From contig CM070908.1 of assembly GCA_036417435.1 (NCBI GenBank), forward strand, positions 55,053,590 to 55,117,589: 64,000 nt of DNA. The letters are read 5' to 3'. Shown here piece after piece: positions 35,401 through 46,445 of the stretch; positions within the stretch are counted from its first letter, which is position 1, and the number at the start of each line of letters is the position of its first letter. A model generated the notes under the pieces. That model was given only the letters and a program-made list of their open reading frames with translations. It was not told the DNA's origin and made no database searches. This DNA comes from Inia geoffrensis. Taxonomy: Eukaryota > Chordata > Mammalia > Artiodactyla > Iniidae. The translations under genes were made by a program, and so were the position numbers.

Positions 35401-36980
35401 GGATACGTTTTAGCCGTTCTGTCATTAATGGCTTCAGGTACGTGTCTGAGGGCTGGCTGACTACCCCATGTGCACAGCGGCTAAGAGTCCAGCACGTTAT
35501 GAAACGCACAAGAGCCTTTTTATCAGAGAGGCACTGAATAAGGTGAGGAATGAGCTCAGGTTGGTATGGAATCATGCCCAGCATGCAACCTTCAGCAATT
35601 GCTCCTAAAACCAAGATGTCTGGTTCTTTAACAACCCATTCATGATGAAAAAGTAATTCTTTCAAAAGGGGCAAAATATGTGGCAAAAGCTCATCACGAT
35701 ACACATTTGCAAGAACATCTAGGGCAGCCGCAGAACATTTTCTTAGATTCCAGTCAGAAATTGTATCATCATCATCAATTTCATCGTCATCATCACCTTC
35801 CTCTTCAATTCCACCTTTGTCATGCTGCTGAGCCACTGTCCTCGATCGATGAAAATGTGGCCTTGTATCCTGTTCACTATCAGGAATTGTTTCATCTTCA
35901 ACATCACCCTTAAGTAGGATAATATCTATATCTGAGTACTTCATGCCATTCACTAACACAGGAATCAACTTAGGAAGATGCCTTATGAGTACATCTTTGC
36001 ATATTGGTTGCTCAGCCAAAGTAAGCCAAAATTCGCAGGCTTCTAAAGCCATATTTTCACCTTGATCTTGGGGCCTCTGTAGCATGTACTCAACTATATT
36101 ATGCATGTGAGGAGGCAGGCAATCCATTCGAACTTCAAGCAACATCACAAGTGCCTGGCACACATTTTTCGGTACCTCTGGCTCTTCATCACCAGCCAAT
36201 GCAAAGAGATTCTCAATAAAGGAATCAAAGTGCAACATCAGAGCTTGAGTTCCACTGATGATAAACTGATTGACACATGCAAAGACATGAGGCCTTATTT
36301 TTGGACTACTGTGCTTGAAGAACTGTAAAAATTTAGGAATCATGATGTTGAGATCTAAAACATCACTATCTAAAATCTCAGCAGAATCTTCACAAATCTT
36401 CTGAAGGGCACCAAATGCTCCCTCACAGGTGTTGTAATCTTCATAATCCAACAGGCTACAGAGTTTTGGTAGGAGGTCAGGCCAATTCTGCAGTTCTCCC
36501 TTGGAGGCTATACTTGTAATCAAAATGCCTACAGTAGCTCTAATCAGAGGAGAGGAGTCACCAGTATTGTTTAAACATTCACTCTTAATAAAGTCTGTTA
36601 CACCATTTGGGAAATACTGAAAGTGCGCGTTCACGTTATTCTTCAATATGAGACCACTCAATGATCTTGTGGGTTCATCTTCAGATTTTAATTTTGTAAG
36701 AACAAAAATCAGGTAGTTGTTAAAGTCTGGCTATTGATTGAGTTGTTCCGGTTTCTAGAATAGTTCTCTGGATGGTGGTGTCGGGGGACTGGGACTCCAG
36801 CAGCTGCAGGATCTGCTGAAGCCCTTGCTCGTCAGGTTTCCACTCATCCTCCAGCTTGGTTTGCTGCCTGGGGTGCCCTGAAGGAAGTCTGGGATGGTGA
36901 AACCCAGGGGAACTGATCCTAGCAGCTGGGCCGCTAATGTCTGCTGCTGCTGCCGCCGTGGCCACTGAGCGCAAGGAACC
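32410..36980 (-). pseudogene. TNPO1: Processed pseudogene (retrocopy) of transportin-1
   Basis: An intronless copy of the mRNA for transportin-1 (karyopherin beta-2), the HEAT-repeat nuclear import receptor for PY-NLS cargoes such as hnRNP A1. About 840 codons, read from 36730 down to about 34218, have no stop and include [20 protein letters not shown] (the acidic loop) and [20 protein letters not shown]. It is broken near both ends. The N-terminal part ([16 protein letters not shown], to about 36765) is in another frame. A Tyr codon has become TAG (36731-36733). One base is missing near 34218, just before the normal stop, so the tail runs on into UTR. I find no initiator at the expected place (CTG replaces the ATG of the shorter isoform). 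Small in-frame losses also occur. A 1.8-kb 3' UTR, AATAAA (complement at 32439-32444), poly(A) tail and 11-bp target duplication prove retroposition. Confidence 0.97.
33236..33352 (+). mobile_element. Short L1 3'-end insertion in the retrocopy 3' UTR
   Basis: Perfect 18-bp duplications TTAAAAATGACCTCTTGG at 33218-33235 and 33353-33370 bracket 117 bp. The first part ('aaactaacacaccattgtaa' to 'gccaataaagatgt' plus 16 A) is an L1 3' terminus with its poly(A). A further 45 bp follow the A run and include a second AATAAA, which suggests a transduced 3' flank. It entered after the TNPO1 copy had landed. Confidence 0.85.
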
Positions 36981-36991
36981 GACGCATATCT
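36981..36991 (-). repeat. Target site duplication, 5' side of the TNPO1 retrocopy
   Basis: GACGCATATCT, identical to 32399-32409. It follows the GC-rich 5' UTR of the copy. On the minus strand the context TTT|AAAGATATG fits an L1 endonuclease site. Confidence 0.95.
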
Positions 36992-37509
36992 TTAAATTGT
37001 TCTGCAGAAACTGAGACCAGCTACCCAGATGGAGGATGGTGACTACATGCTGACCTCAAGCAAGTAGACCCCAGACGAGTTGGAACCAGAAGGTTGATGA
37101 TTAAGATTCCTGAAACATCACCCTGTTACCTTACCACCAACTAATTAGAAGAAAGTCCACGAGTTGCAACCCTCATCCCAAATGTTGCCTTTGAAAACCC
37201 TTCCCTAAAAGCCATGGAGGTGTTCAGGTCTTTTGATCATGAGCTGCCCATTCTCCTTGTGTGGTGTCCTGAAAAAAACACTGCACTCTCCTTCATCACA
37301 GTCTGGTGTCAGTAGATTGTCTTTGCTGTGTGGTGAGTGAGCAGACCCTAGTTTGGTTCGGTAACAAAGGGAGGCTAGAAAATCTATTCTTTATTCTAGG
37401 TTGCAGTGTGGTCAGCTTAAAATTGGGGTCTGTTACTAGGTCAGAAAGGGAGAATAGGAGTAGGTAACTAGCATTTTCTTCTAGTGTTGGAGAAGATATA
37501 TCATGTTTA

Positions 37510-37637
37510 GGGACTTCCCTCGCAGTCCAGTGGTTAAGACTCCACCCTTCCACTGCAGGGGGCATGGGTTTGATCCCTGGCCAGGGAACTAAGAATCCAC
37601 ACGCTGCATGGTGTGGCAAAAAAAAAAAAAAAAAAAA
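37510..37637 (+). mobile_element. Short tRNA-derived SINE
   Basis: Starts 'gggacttccctcgcagtcca', includes 'gggtttgatccctggccagg' and ends in poly-A. A 16-bp duplication with two mismatches (agatatatcatgttta and agatgtatcacgttta) flanks it. Confidence 0.92.
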
Positions 37638-37653
37638 AGATGTATCACGTTTA

Positions 37654-38639
37654 TCCCTCACTGCTGGGAGGTAATCTGATAACTTGAGCAAAGTTGTTCC
37701 TTGTATGTTTAATGTGTATATATAATGAACATATAAATGATTATCTAGCCAATAATTAAACATTGCTGAACTGCTGCTTTTCAAGAAAGAAAATACAAGT
37801 CATCTGAATTCTCCTCCATGAGAGTTAAACCTTTCCCTAAAACGCAGTTTTTAAAACTTTTGTTTACTCCTAAGTCATAGGGCCAGGAAGAGTAGCTGCA
37901 ATGGCTTCTAAAAAGGAAATATTTAAGTAGCTGAGGGGCACTTACCTCCGAGAGAAATTTCCAAATAGTTTCTTCCTTCAGGCTTTTGCTCAAATGTCAC
38001 CTTGTCAGTGAGGCCTTTCCTGTCTGCCCAACTTAAAATAACAACAGTCTCCACTCCCTATTCCCTTCTCCTTCCTTTGTTTTCTCCACGCCATTTATCA
38101 CCATACTTGCTATTTCATTACCTGCCTCCCCCTGACTAAAGGGGAGCGACTGGGAGGCAGGTCCTTTGTCATTTTGTTCACTGTTGGTGAACTGGATTGC
38201 TGAAAATGGTCCTTGACGATCACTTTGGGTTGTCTGGCCATCAAACCAGCTGGAAGCAGAAGTTCCTTTGCACACAATGGCTTCCAGAGGTTGTTGCAGC
38301 CATTTTGTGACCCTGAGGCAACAGCCTTGAGTCTGAGGGGGAAAGGCAATATGTTGAAGGGGGCCATGTGGAATCCTGGAAAGAGATTTATACCTAAGGT
38401 TACCCCTGAGATGCTGAAGCAGCACGGAATAGCCTTCTCCTAGACTTCTTGTTATGTGTGAGGAAGAGAAAGACAGACCCTGACATACAGGAGCAGACCT
38501 GGCCTCAGTCTTAGTGTTCTGCGGAATGTGAACAATTTCACAGAACACCAGCAACAGACAAGGCCACTCTGACCTGATGGATCAAGGCAACATCAAGACC
38601 ATTGCTGTAATCATGTCAGTGGCCATGTGGAGATGTGGG
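37654..38639. other. Intergenic, no feature seen
   Basis: No repeat family or gene recognised. Open frames here (for example minus 38033-38554) lack homology I know and have no supporting signals. Confidence 0.5.
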
Positions 38640-39523
38640 TGTTGGGGAGGAACAAATTTTCCTCTACCTTCTAGGATCTTCTGGCTGGTCTCAGAATTGA
38701 CATGAGACAGACTAACAGGAGAAAAATCAAGCTAAGTTTAATAACATGTATACATGAGAGAGCCCCAGAAAAACTGGAGTAACTTTCCAAATGGCTGAAG
38801 CCCTCACCTTAAACACCATCCTCAACTAAAGACAAAAGAGGATCTTGAGGGTGTAGAGGTTACCATGAAAAGCACAGTAAACAAGGGGAAGGTTGTGATG
38901 CAGATTTGTTATTGCTTTCTCCGTTGATTAGAATTTCTAGGGAATTCCCTGATGGTCCAGTGGTTAGGACTCCGTGCTTTCACTATCGAGGTCTGGGGTT
39001 CAACTAAGATCCCACAAGCCTCGCAGAATGGACCAAAGGCGGGGGGGGGGAAATGTCTTTAAATACTTTTCCTTAGTTCTTGCACATGAACTCTCATTTA
39101 TTCCTTCTATAGAACCATTTCTTCATGATATATTAATATAACTGTGTGCTCAAATAATTTTGGAAAATAATACTTGCTCTATATCAGGGCCTTTTAAAAA
39201 TGTTGAGAAATAACAATATATGTTTCATATAATAATAAAAAAAGAAAAACTCAGAAATGAGGTGACAATACTCAGGAAAGACTTAGAAATGAAAGAAAAA
39301 AAAGAATTTTGAGAGATTTGGTCCTTCTCCTCTTCCAGGTACAGTGAAGGAGACACCTAATAAATGGAGATTTCCTTTACAAATGTAAATGTTTCTTACA
39401 GAGGGGTAACTCCTACTTGGTTTTCAGAGTTTTTCCCACGTCTGCTGTTTCTCAGAAAATAACCAGCTTAAAATAATATCCCAAAGAGACATCGTTTGGG
39501 GTGGCAAATTCTGCTCCCCTACA
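38640..39523 (-). mobile_element. Solitary ERV class I LTR
   Basis: On the minus strand the element begins TGTAGGGGAGCAGAATTTGC and ends TTTGTTCCTCCCCAACA, with the expected TG...CA ends. The 4-bp duplication TGGG (38636-38639 and 39524-39527) fits class I retroviral integration. The minus strand has a possible TATA-like 'gtatttaaag' and an ATTAAA-type signal ('ttattaaactt'). There is no internal viral sequence, so it is a recombined solo LTR. A SINE is nested inside. Confidence 0.82.
38940..39052 (+). mobile_element. Short tRNA-derived SINE inside the solo LTR
   Basis: Starts 'gggaattccctgatggtcca', has 'ggtctggggttcaactaaga' and ends in a G-rich run then A. It has lost a few bases of the second tRNA box. 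It is younger than the LTR. Confidence 0.88.
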
Positions 39524-40386
39524 TGGGCATGGTCTTCCCTGCATTAATCATCTCTCCCAGGAGAGGTCTGGGAGCCAGTCTTTGAGGAGATGGGATTGTG
39601 ACTGCAGACATGGGGGATCTATCTGCAAATGGGAGGATTAGACGTGTGGTGGGCTTGGAAGGGGTAGAGCAACGCAAGGAGCACTGAGCAGCTTTTAGAT
39701 GGTACCAGGAAGACGTGAGGCTGGAGGGAGGTTTGCAGGCTGTGTCTTTGAGGTCACGGGTGTGGACGGCATGTGAGCAGTTTTCTGAATCTGTGGGGCA
39801 AGCAGGATACAGGACGGCTGCAGGGTCAATGTGTGAGCGTAGCGGGGATGGGGTAGGAGGAAGGGCTCAGTGAGGGAAGCCTGGTCTCTGAACGACCAGG
39901 AGGGGCGAGGACTTCCGGGGTCCTGGGGACGCCTTTGGTCCGCCACCCACAGAGAACGTGGGCGAGGCTCAGTTTCAAAGCCCGACCGCGTCTGGCTCTA
40001 GGGCACGCCCTGCGATCGGAGAGAGGCGGGATGTGGAGGGGTCCCCGAGGGCTACCTCGGGCGCTCCCTGGAGAAGACTTGGGGGTGCGTGAGCAAGTTC
40101 AAAGCGGGCCCCGCCCACCTGCAGCGCCCGGCTCGGCGCGCGGAGCAGGGCGGGGCGGGTGCGGGTGCTGGGAGAGAGGCTGGGCGGCGCGCGGTTGCTA
40201 AGCCGGCGCCCCCAGAGACGTTCCCCGTGGCTGTTGCCCGGCGCTTCGCGGCGCGGGGCGGGCGGCGGGAGGGAACGAGGAGAGAGGGCGGAGCGGGTTC
40301 CTCGCCGCTCGCGCCGCGCACGCCCCGCCGTCGAACCGCGGCCCCGCGCCTCCAAGCCCCGCACCTAGCTCCCGGGCCTCCGAGCC

Positions 40387-40468
40387 ATGCCCGCCGCCTC
40401 GCCCGCCCCGCGCCCGCCGCCGCCCCCCGCACGACCCGCCCCCAGCTGCCCCGCTCGGCCCGACCCGG
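40387..40468 (+). CDS. DCLK3: Probable first coding exon of DCLK3
   Basis: An ATG preceded by an in-frame TAG (40366-40368) opens a frame MPAASPAPRPPPPPARPAPS then CPARPDP, ending at a strong donor 'gacccgg|gtaagt'. It gives 27 codons plus one base, proline- and alanine-rich and disordered. The assignment rests on position (CpG island downstream of TRANK1 on the same strand, as with DCLK3 on human 3p22.2), the clean donor, and a vague memory of such a Pro-rich start in DCLK3 orthologues. DCLK3 is a doublecortin-like Ser/Thr kinase of neurons; its kinase exons are not in the window. The ATG has G at -3 but C at +4. It could instead be the start of a non-coding transcript. Confidence 0.55.
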
Positions 40469-40613
40469 GTAAGTGCCATGCGCTCTGGCGCCCACCAGGT
40501 CTGGGCCGCCGCCGGGGTAGGGGAAGCCCTTCTGTCTCCCCGACTCGAGACCCCGCTCCGTGCGCTGTGGGGCCTCAGTGCCGGTCCCGCGGGGGTGCCC
40601 GGAGCAAGCGCGG

Positions 40614-40616
40614 TGC

Positions 40617-40647
<31 letters not shown>

Positions 40648-40648
40648 G
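40614..40648 (+). repeat. (GT)n microsatellite in the CpG island
   Basis: About 35 bp of GT repeats beginning 145 bp after the donor of the putative DCLK3 exon 1. Confidence 0.95.
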
Positions 40649-40814
40649 CCACACCAGCTGAAACTCGCCTGCTCGGGATCGGGGTTAACGCTGTCCCGAT
40701 CTGGGTTCCTGTCCCTCGCTGTCCAGAGGGGCCGGCCTGGGAAACGCGGGGGCATCCTGGAAGGTGCGGTGGGGCTGTTGGAGAGGGAAGGCGCCCGCGA
40801 GGGAGCCGCGCTTT

Positions 40815-41000
40815 ATTGAGCATGTCGACATGTCAGGTGCTTTACCTAGAGTTGACCTCATTTCATCCATCTTCTCCACAGACCTGTAAGGAAGGTGGAT
40901 TTATCCCCATTTGTCAGATGAGAAAACAGGTTCCCAAGGTCACATGGCTTAATAGCGACCAAGCTGGAATTTGAACCCAGGTTTCCACAGCTCTTGTGAC
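40815..41000 (-). mobile_element. MIR SINE
   Basis: Contains 'ttatccccatttgtcagatg', 'ttcccaaggtcacatggctt' and 'gctggaatttgaacccaggt', the reverse complement of the MIR core. It abuts the right edge of the CpG island. Confidence 0.88.
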
Positions 41001-41859
41001 CCAGCTAAAGGAAAGGAAATTATCCTTAGAACTAGATACAAGAAACACACAGAAAAACTAAAGACTATAAGGAAAAAGACTAGAGGCAGAGCGTTTGGGC
41101 ATGAACAGAAAAAAGAAAATGAGTTCGTGAAATAGCCCATCAATAATTTCAAATATAGGACCGCATTTATACTGCCTTGGGTGTCTGGCTCTGGGGGCGA
41201 GGTGTTGTGAGGTGGGAAGAAGACTGTGCAGGGCTGGGCAGAGGCGTCTGGAGACACCTTTTCGGGGTATCTGCCTGCTGGGAGTGGGGGGTGAGGGGAA
41301 GTTGTGGAGAGAACTCCACTGTTATTCATTTCCAACATTAGTTCTCCCTCTGTCTTACCCCCTTCCCTGTGGATTCCATCTCCTGTCAACTTGAAGCTGG
41401 GTCCTTCCTTCCTGATTGTCTTGGCATTAGGTGGTCCTGGGCCCTTATGGTTGTGTTAGGAGCTGTGAAGTTAGTCCATGTCACTGCTTACAGAAGTGAT
41501 CTGTTGGCTAGTGTTGAGCTGACAATCACAATCACAACGAATGGGGCATCTAGAGTAGTAGCCAAGCATTGTGCTTATCCTTAAGGGGCAAGGTAGCAAG
41601 AAACAGGGGCCCCAGGCAGAAAGAAAAAAAGGAAAAGGATGTTGGGTTTGCCTGGCAGCCCAACTTCATAAAAGCATTTCAGTTTAATATTTGGATTGCT
41701 TTGGGTGGTGCCAGAAAATGCTTCCCTGGAAAAAGAACAGAGAGGCAGAAAACGATATCTGAAAGATGCTCTGTAACTCATTCCACGAAGGTCTGAAAGG
41801 TCTTTGAGCCAGGTACATTTATGGTGAGCTCAAAGAAATGTGAGAACCCCGTGAGGCCG

Positions 41860-42413
41860 CAAAATAGCTGAGATGCAGTCAGCGTTATCATGGTCAGGCT
41901 TTGGGCAAAACTTGGAGAAAGGAATACTGGACCCTGGACTGTCACAGGTACTTCAGTGTGACACAGTGTCCCCTCAGAGCCCTTTGTGCACACTGGTACC
42001 CTGGGTGCTTTCACTCCGAGGCTCCAGCCCCTCCCCTTCATTGGAGGATGACCGTCTTTGTTGGGGCTGCTGGAGTCTGCTTGGTCTGAAGGAGCTGAGA
42101 GCAAGGTGGGCCTGGGAGTTGCCATCTCCCCTGGGGGCAGCCCCTAACCAATGCCTGATGGGTGCCCGGAGTGTATATAGTCCCTCCCCCTTGCCCTTGA
42201 TTGGGATACAGCCAGGTGTGACATATTCTGTCTGTAGAAATCCACTGTGGAGTGGTGTCACATTGATCTCCAGGGGTCATTGCTGGGCTTGCTTCTCTTT
42301 CTGGACTCACTTCTTCACTCCCCTACCAGTTTCTTCCTAGGAATACTTATCAATAAAACACTTTCCTAGGGATTCCTCTCTCAGGATCTGATTCTAGGGA
42401 ACCCAATCAAACA
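41860..42413 (+). mobile_element. LTR-like fragment (probably ERVL class)
   Basis: The right end has an AATAAA signal ('atcaataaaacactttccta') followed by 'ctgattctagggaacccaat', as in several ERVL LTR ends. A TATA-like 'gtgtatatagtccctccccc' lies near 42171. The left boundary is not determined. Confidence 0.45.
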
Positions 42414-43104
42414 TTTCTAGAGTAGGGCTGTATCATCGGCACTGGGTAGCCTGCGCTAGCCTGCAGAGTGCCTTGGTGTGAATTTTCACAAGGTGCCTCC
42501 TAGCAGATGGAGCCCTGTGCCCAGGCCATTAACTTCTCATCTGGGTGCCTTCGGCAGTGCCCAATGGGTGGCACGGTGCTTGGGTGTAATGCTCAGAAAA
42601 GCATAAACAAAATGGAGAGTTGCTTCATTGTCCCAAGATCTCACTCTTGGCTTCTCTCATCCCCCTTTTAACCAGTTCAAGGGAAATTTCCCTCCTGTGT
42701 TTTCCTAAATATTTGAATATTTCAGGCAGGTGTGTTGCTTTTCTCTGGTTACATGTGGAGCTGATTAAATGTCTTAGCTTCTTTCTAAAGACAATAAAGG
42801 GAAAGAAAGGGCTGTCTTGATCAGTGGAACCACAATACCACAGACTCCAGGGAGGGTGGGTGTGTCTCCACCAGCCTGGCCTTCCAGGGGGCCTCTGCCT
42901 TGACATGGGGTCATTGCGAGGGGCTTGGACGGGCTTCGTTAGTCAGAGGCTCTTGCCTGATGATGTTTCCTTTCCTTGCATCCAGGGGGCTATTGTATCT
43001 GGTACCCAGAGTTTCCCACCTTTTCCTTTGGTAGCCTCCTGTTAATGCCTAAACCATCTGGTGGTAACACAGAGCCCCTTTTGAATATTCGTATATGGGG
43101 GAGT

Positions 43105-43314
43105 TCTTTGAAAAGGCTGGTCCGTGGCCTGTTAGGAACCGGGCCGCACAGCAGGAGGTGAGTGGTGGGCCGGGCAAGCAAACTTCATCTGCCGCTCCCC
43201 ATTGCTCCCCATCGCTCGCACTGCCGCCGGAACCATCCCCCTCTACCCCCACCCCCCGTCTTGTCTTCCATGAAACTGGTCCCTGGTGCCCAAAAGGCTG
43301 GGGACCACTGATGT
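43105..43314. mobile_element. MER1-type hAT-Charlie remnant
   Basis: Ends 'aaaggctggggaccactg' and contains 'ggcctgttaggaaccgggcc' and 'cgcacagcaggaggtgagtg', a pattern typical of MER1/Charlie elements. Confidence 0.8.
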
Positions 43315-43479
43315 AAAGCACTTTGCAGATATTATTACGAAGAGAAAGTATTGTTATTTTTTTTCATGAGTTTTTTCTTCTTCCAGTTTTATTGAGATAT
43401 AATTGCATACATCAGTGTATAAAAGTATTGTTATTAAAGTTACCTTTCACGTTGGAGCGATTCTGTTTGGGTGCCTTGG

Positions 43480-43640
43480 GCCAGTGCCTCTCAGATGTTA
43501 TTGGGCATATGAATCATTTGGGGATCTTGCTAAAATGTGGATTCTGACCCAGGAGTCGGGATGGAGCCTGAGGTTCTGCTTTTCTCACTAGCTCCTCAGT
43601 TCTTAAGTGTGGACCACACTTTGAGTACAAGGCCCTAGGC
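43480..43640. mobile_element. hAT-type MER element (family uncertain)
   Basis: Text such as 'ttggggatcttgctaaaatg' and 'gattctgacccaggagtcgg' marks a common mammalian non-autonomous element. Similar pieces lie at 53815-53970 and 54245-54420. Confidence 0.5.
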
Positions 43641-44261
43641 TGCTCCCCTCGTCCCCCGACCCCGCTGCCCCAGGTAAAGTCTGAGTCCTTCCTGGGGGCT
43701 GAAGAGCAATGTGTTTGGGGAGGTGATGGGGAGGGTTCAGGATTCCTTGGCGTGTCTGGCCTGGGACTGGGGCAGAGACAGCTGAGACTCACTGGTCTTG
43801 TTGCTGTTGAGTCAGGTGTTTCCTCCAGGGGCGTGATGGATCTAACTTAACTTCCTCCCAGTGCCTTAGAACCAGCCCCCTGGAGGAAGCTCTTCCTGGC
43901 CAATTTGGAGGTGAGGTAGGGACAGGCATGTAAACATGTAATTATCACATGGCAAGATAAGCATTCTGTAGAGTTGATGGGTAATGGTGAAGGGGGGAAG
44001 AGGATTGGAAAACGGAGGGAAATGTCCTGATGGTAATTATATCCGAACTAGGTTTCGAAGGATGAATCACAATGGCAGGATAGGGAAGAGGGCAGAAGAG
44101 TGTGGGGAATGACATTCTAGGATTAAGGAACAGCATGTGCAAAGGTAAGGTGGTGCCATGAAACAACTTGATGTGTTCAAGTCATTGAACTAAACGTTGT
44201 TTGGAGCCTGGAGTATGATGGGAAGGGCTTGGTCATTGCTGTGGTAGATTGCTATTCCTGA

Positions 44262-44600
44262 AGATGTATTAGTCAGGATAGGCTAAGCTCTGTTGCAGTA
44301 ACAAATGAACTTCATCATCTAGTAGCTTCACACAACAACAGTTACTTCTCACTTCCACTATGTGTCCTTCATAGGTCAGTGGAGGGCCAAGCTGACAGAG
44401 CTTTCCCATCTTGCAGCCACACCATCTGGAAAGGTTGGCCTATGTGGTCACCAGCGTAGGAAGAGCTCGTGGGAGAGTTACTCTCTGGCTCTTCTGTGTT
44501 TCAGCCTAGAGCTGATGCATCGTTGCTTATGCCACAGCCCATTGGCCAGAACCAATGGTGAGGGGGCTGGGAAACAATGGGGGGTGTGTGGATGAAAGTT
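44262..44600. repeat. Old interspersed repeat, family unresolved
   Basis: Begins 'tgtattagtcaggataggct' and includes 'gcccattggccagaaccaat'. I recognise it as a dispersed mammalian repeat but cannot name the family safely. Confidence 0.4.
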
Positions 44601-45546
44601 CAGAGAATGGCACTGTCTCTCCCACGTATGCCTTGTTTTGTAGCTTAAACCTCATTCTGAAAGCCCGAGTTTCTCAAATGGGAGTAATATGTGAATTTAT
44701 TTAAAGGAAAAAGAAATCTTATAGCATCTAGTGGTGGCTTAAATTATTTTTATTATAGTGCAATTCAAATATGTCTAAGCACTTTATATTTAGAGCTCTC
44801 ATATGACCATAAAACCAAAACAAATATCTGAATAAAATATCAACACAGCTACAAATCGAGTAAATTCAGATTAACTCCATGAATTTAATGTGATGGATGA
44901 AATCATTCTTGCTAAAACCAAATCACTGTTTCTGGGTCTAAAAACAGTTGTTCCATTCTTACGGCAGGCTGTGTGCTGTACCACACAGGTTATATGATGG
45001 CTCAATTTTCTCATCAGTTTCCTTTGTCTGTATTAAGTCTGACTTGTTGTTTTCTCACTAGCCTGTGACAATTAAAATAATAATAATAATCATATTTCTT
45101 ATTGCCAACTATACCATAAATGCAGGAATACACACAGTGGAATTATGTGGCAGCACTTGGTCATAACATGCTCATTTGGATGTTCCAGAATATGTTTCTA
45201 TTGATATTCTATTAAAAAGATGCTCATTAAAGTGAAAGCACAAAGTTAAACAAAAAATAATTTTGGAGAACTTGTGAACCCCCAGAATATGTCTGAGGAT
45301 CCCGCAGAATTTGAGAAACAGGTGGAAACCCACTGGAGTGTTTAGTTGGGGCAGGGGAAAGATGACCCACTTTATGGTTTAGAGACCTCACTTTGTCCAG
45401 GCGTGTGGGTAGGTGAGGGGTAGGAAGAAAAGCCAGAGACAGATGGTCCAGGTCCGATGTCATGGTGGAGGAGGGGGCATTCAAGCAGCAAATAGTTAAG
45501 AGAATGGAGAGGAGGTGTCAGATTTGAGAGACATTTAGGAAGTAGA
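44601..45546. other. Putative DCLK3 intron 1, no feature seen
   Basis: AT-rich sequence without a recognised repeat or exon, apart from a short (AAT)n near 45075. Confidence 0.5.
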
Positions 45547-45674
45547 GGGAGTTCCCTGGCAGCCCAGTGGTTAGTACTTGGCACTTCCACTGCTGAGGGC
45601 CCAGGTTCAATCCCTGGTAGGGGAACTAAGATCCCCTGAGCCATGTGGCATAGACCCCCCCCCCCAAAAAAAAA
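45547..45674 (+). mobile_element. Short tRNA-derived SINE
   Basis: Starts 'gggagttccctggcagccca' and has 'gcccaggttcaatccctggt'; ends with a C run and then A run. Confidence 0.9.
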
Positions 45675-45869
45675 AGTAAATGGAATCTCCAGGACTTGGA
45701 GTGGAGATTGACTAGATGTGGGCAGTGAAGGAAGGGAATGGGAGTCCCAGCTGGCTCTTGGTTGGTGGGGGGGCAGGGGACAGGGTTGATGGTGCCGCTG
45801 CCCAGGGGGAGGAGAGGGAGCACCACACGCATCCACGGGAAGAACAGATGAGCTTTAGGGCAGAGGTTT

Positions 45870-46096
45870 TTTTATTTTTTTTGTTTTGTTTTGTTTTGTT
45901 TTTGCGGTACTCGGGCCTCTCACTGTTGTGGCCTCTCCCGTTGCGGAGCACAGGCTCCGGACGCGCAGGCTCAGCGGCCATGGCTCACGGGCCCAGCCAC
46001 TCCGCGGCATGTGGGATCTTCCCGGACCGGGGCACGAACCCGTGTCCCCTGCATCGGCAGGCAGACTCTCAACCACTGCGCCACCAGGGAAGCCCC
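45870..46096 (-). mobile_element. CHR SINE
   Basis: A T-rich lead with TTTTG units, 'gcggtactcgggcctctcac', and the end 'ccaccagggaagcccc'. Flanked by 'tagggcagaggttt' (45856-45869) and 'tagggcagggcttt' (46097-46110), a duplication with two mismatches. Confidence 0.95.
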
Positions 46097-46445
46097 TAGG
46101 GCAGGGCTTTGTTCAGCCATATCCACCATCCCACCTTTGCTAACTGGCTTGAGCCCTCCTGAACCAGTTTCCGAGGAGCTGTTGCATCTTGGGGTATCTG
46201 TTTTTTCCTCTCCAGGACATTTAGTTAGGGTTCATTCGGATGCTCTGAGTTAGCCTGTCTCTTGTGAGTGCTGCTTCTGACTCGTGCGAGAGGGCTCCGG
46301 CAACACTTTGCCTAATTAATCACACACTTTTTTTGTCTTCTGTATGTTTGAGGAAAGTGAAAAACATTTGAAAAATTGGGGATGGTTTTGAGATTGAAGC
46401 TGTCATCCCATATCGTGAGCTTAGTGATCTGCCTTCAGTTTTTTT

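Larger units (their letters stand above)
39940..40650 (+). promoter_or_regulatory. CpG island promoter, probably DCLK3
   Basis: GC content and CpG density jump sharply here relative to both sides. GC boxes are visible, for example 'agggcggggcgggtgcgggt' at about 40147-40166. There is no obvious TATA box, as expected for a CpG island promoter. The first coding exon at 40387-40468 lies in its right half. The same DNA produces long open frames on the minus strand that I regard as composition artefacts. Confidence 0.85.

Noticed and set aside
33998..36661. Calling the 887-codon transportin frame a functional intronless gene
   Set aside because: The start used is TTG, the N-terminus is in another frame behind a TAG, and the C-terminus runs past the normal stop after a one-base loss.
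36720..36974. Separate small gene on the minus strand
   Set aside because: It is the 5' UTR plus frame-shifted N-terminus of the transportin-1 retrocopy.
40052..40755. Long minus-strand frames (200 and 185 codons) across the CpG island
   Set aside because: Arg/Pro/Ala/Gly-rich low-complexity text plus a translated GT repeat; explained by base composition.
45886..46253. Several open frames of 85-140 codons at 5048, 16107, 26135, 45716, 46376, 51759 and 53067
   Set aside because: All are translations of CHR SINEs, with the same recurring GTRASHCCGLSR or RVRLPMQGTRVRAP text.
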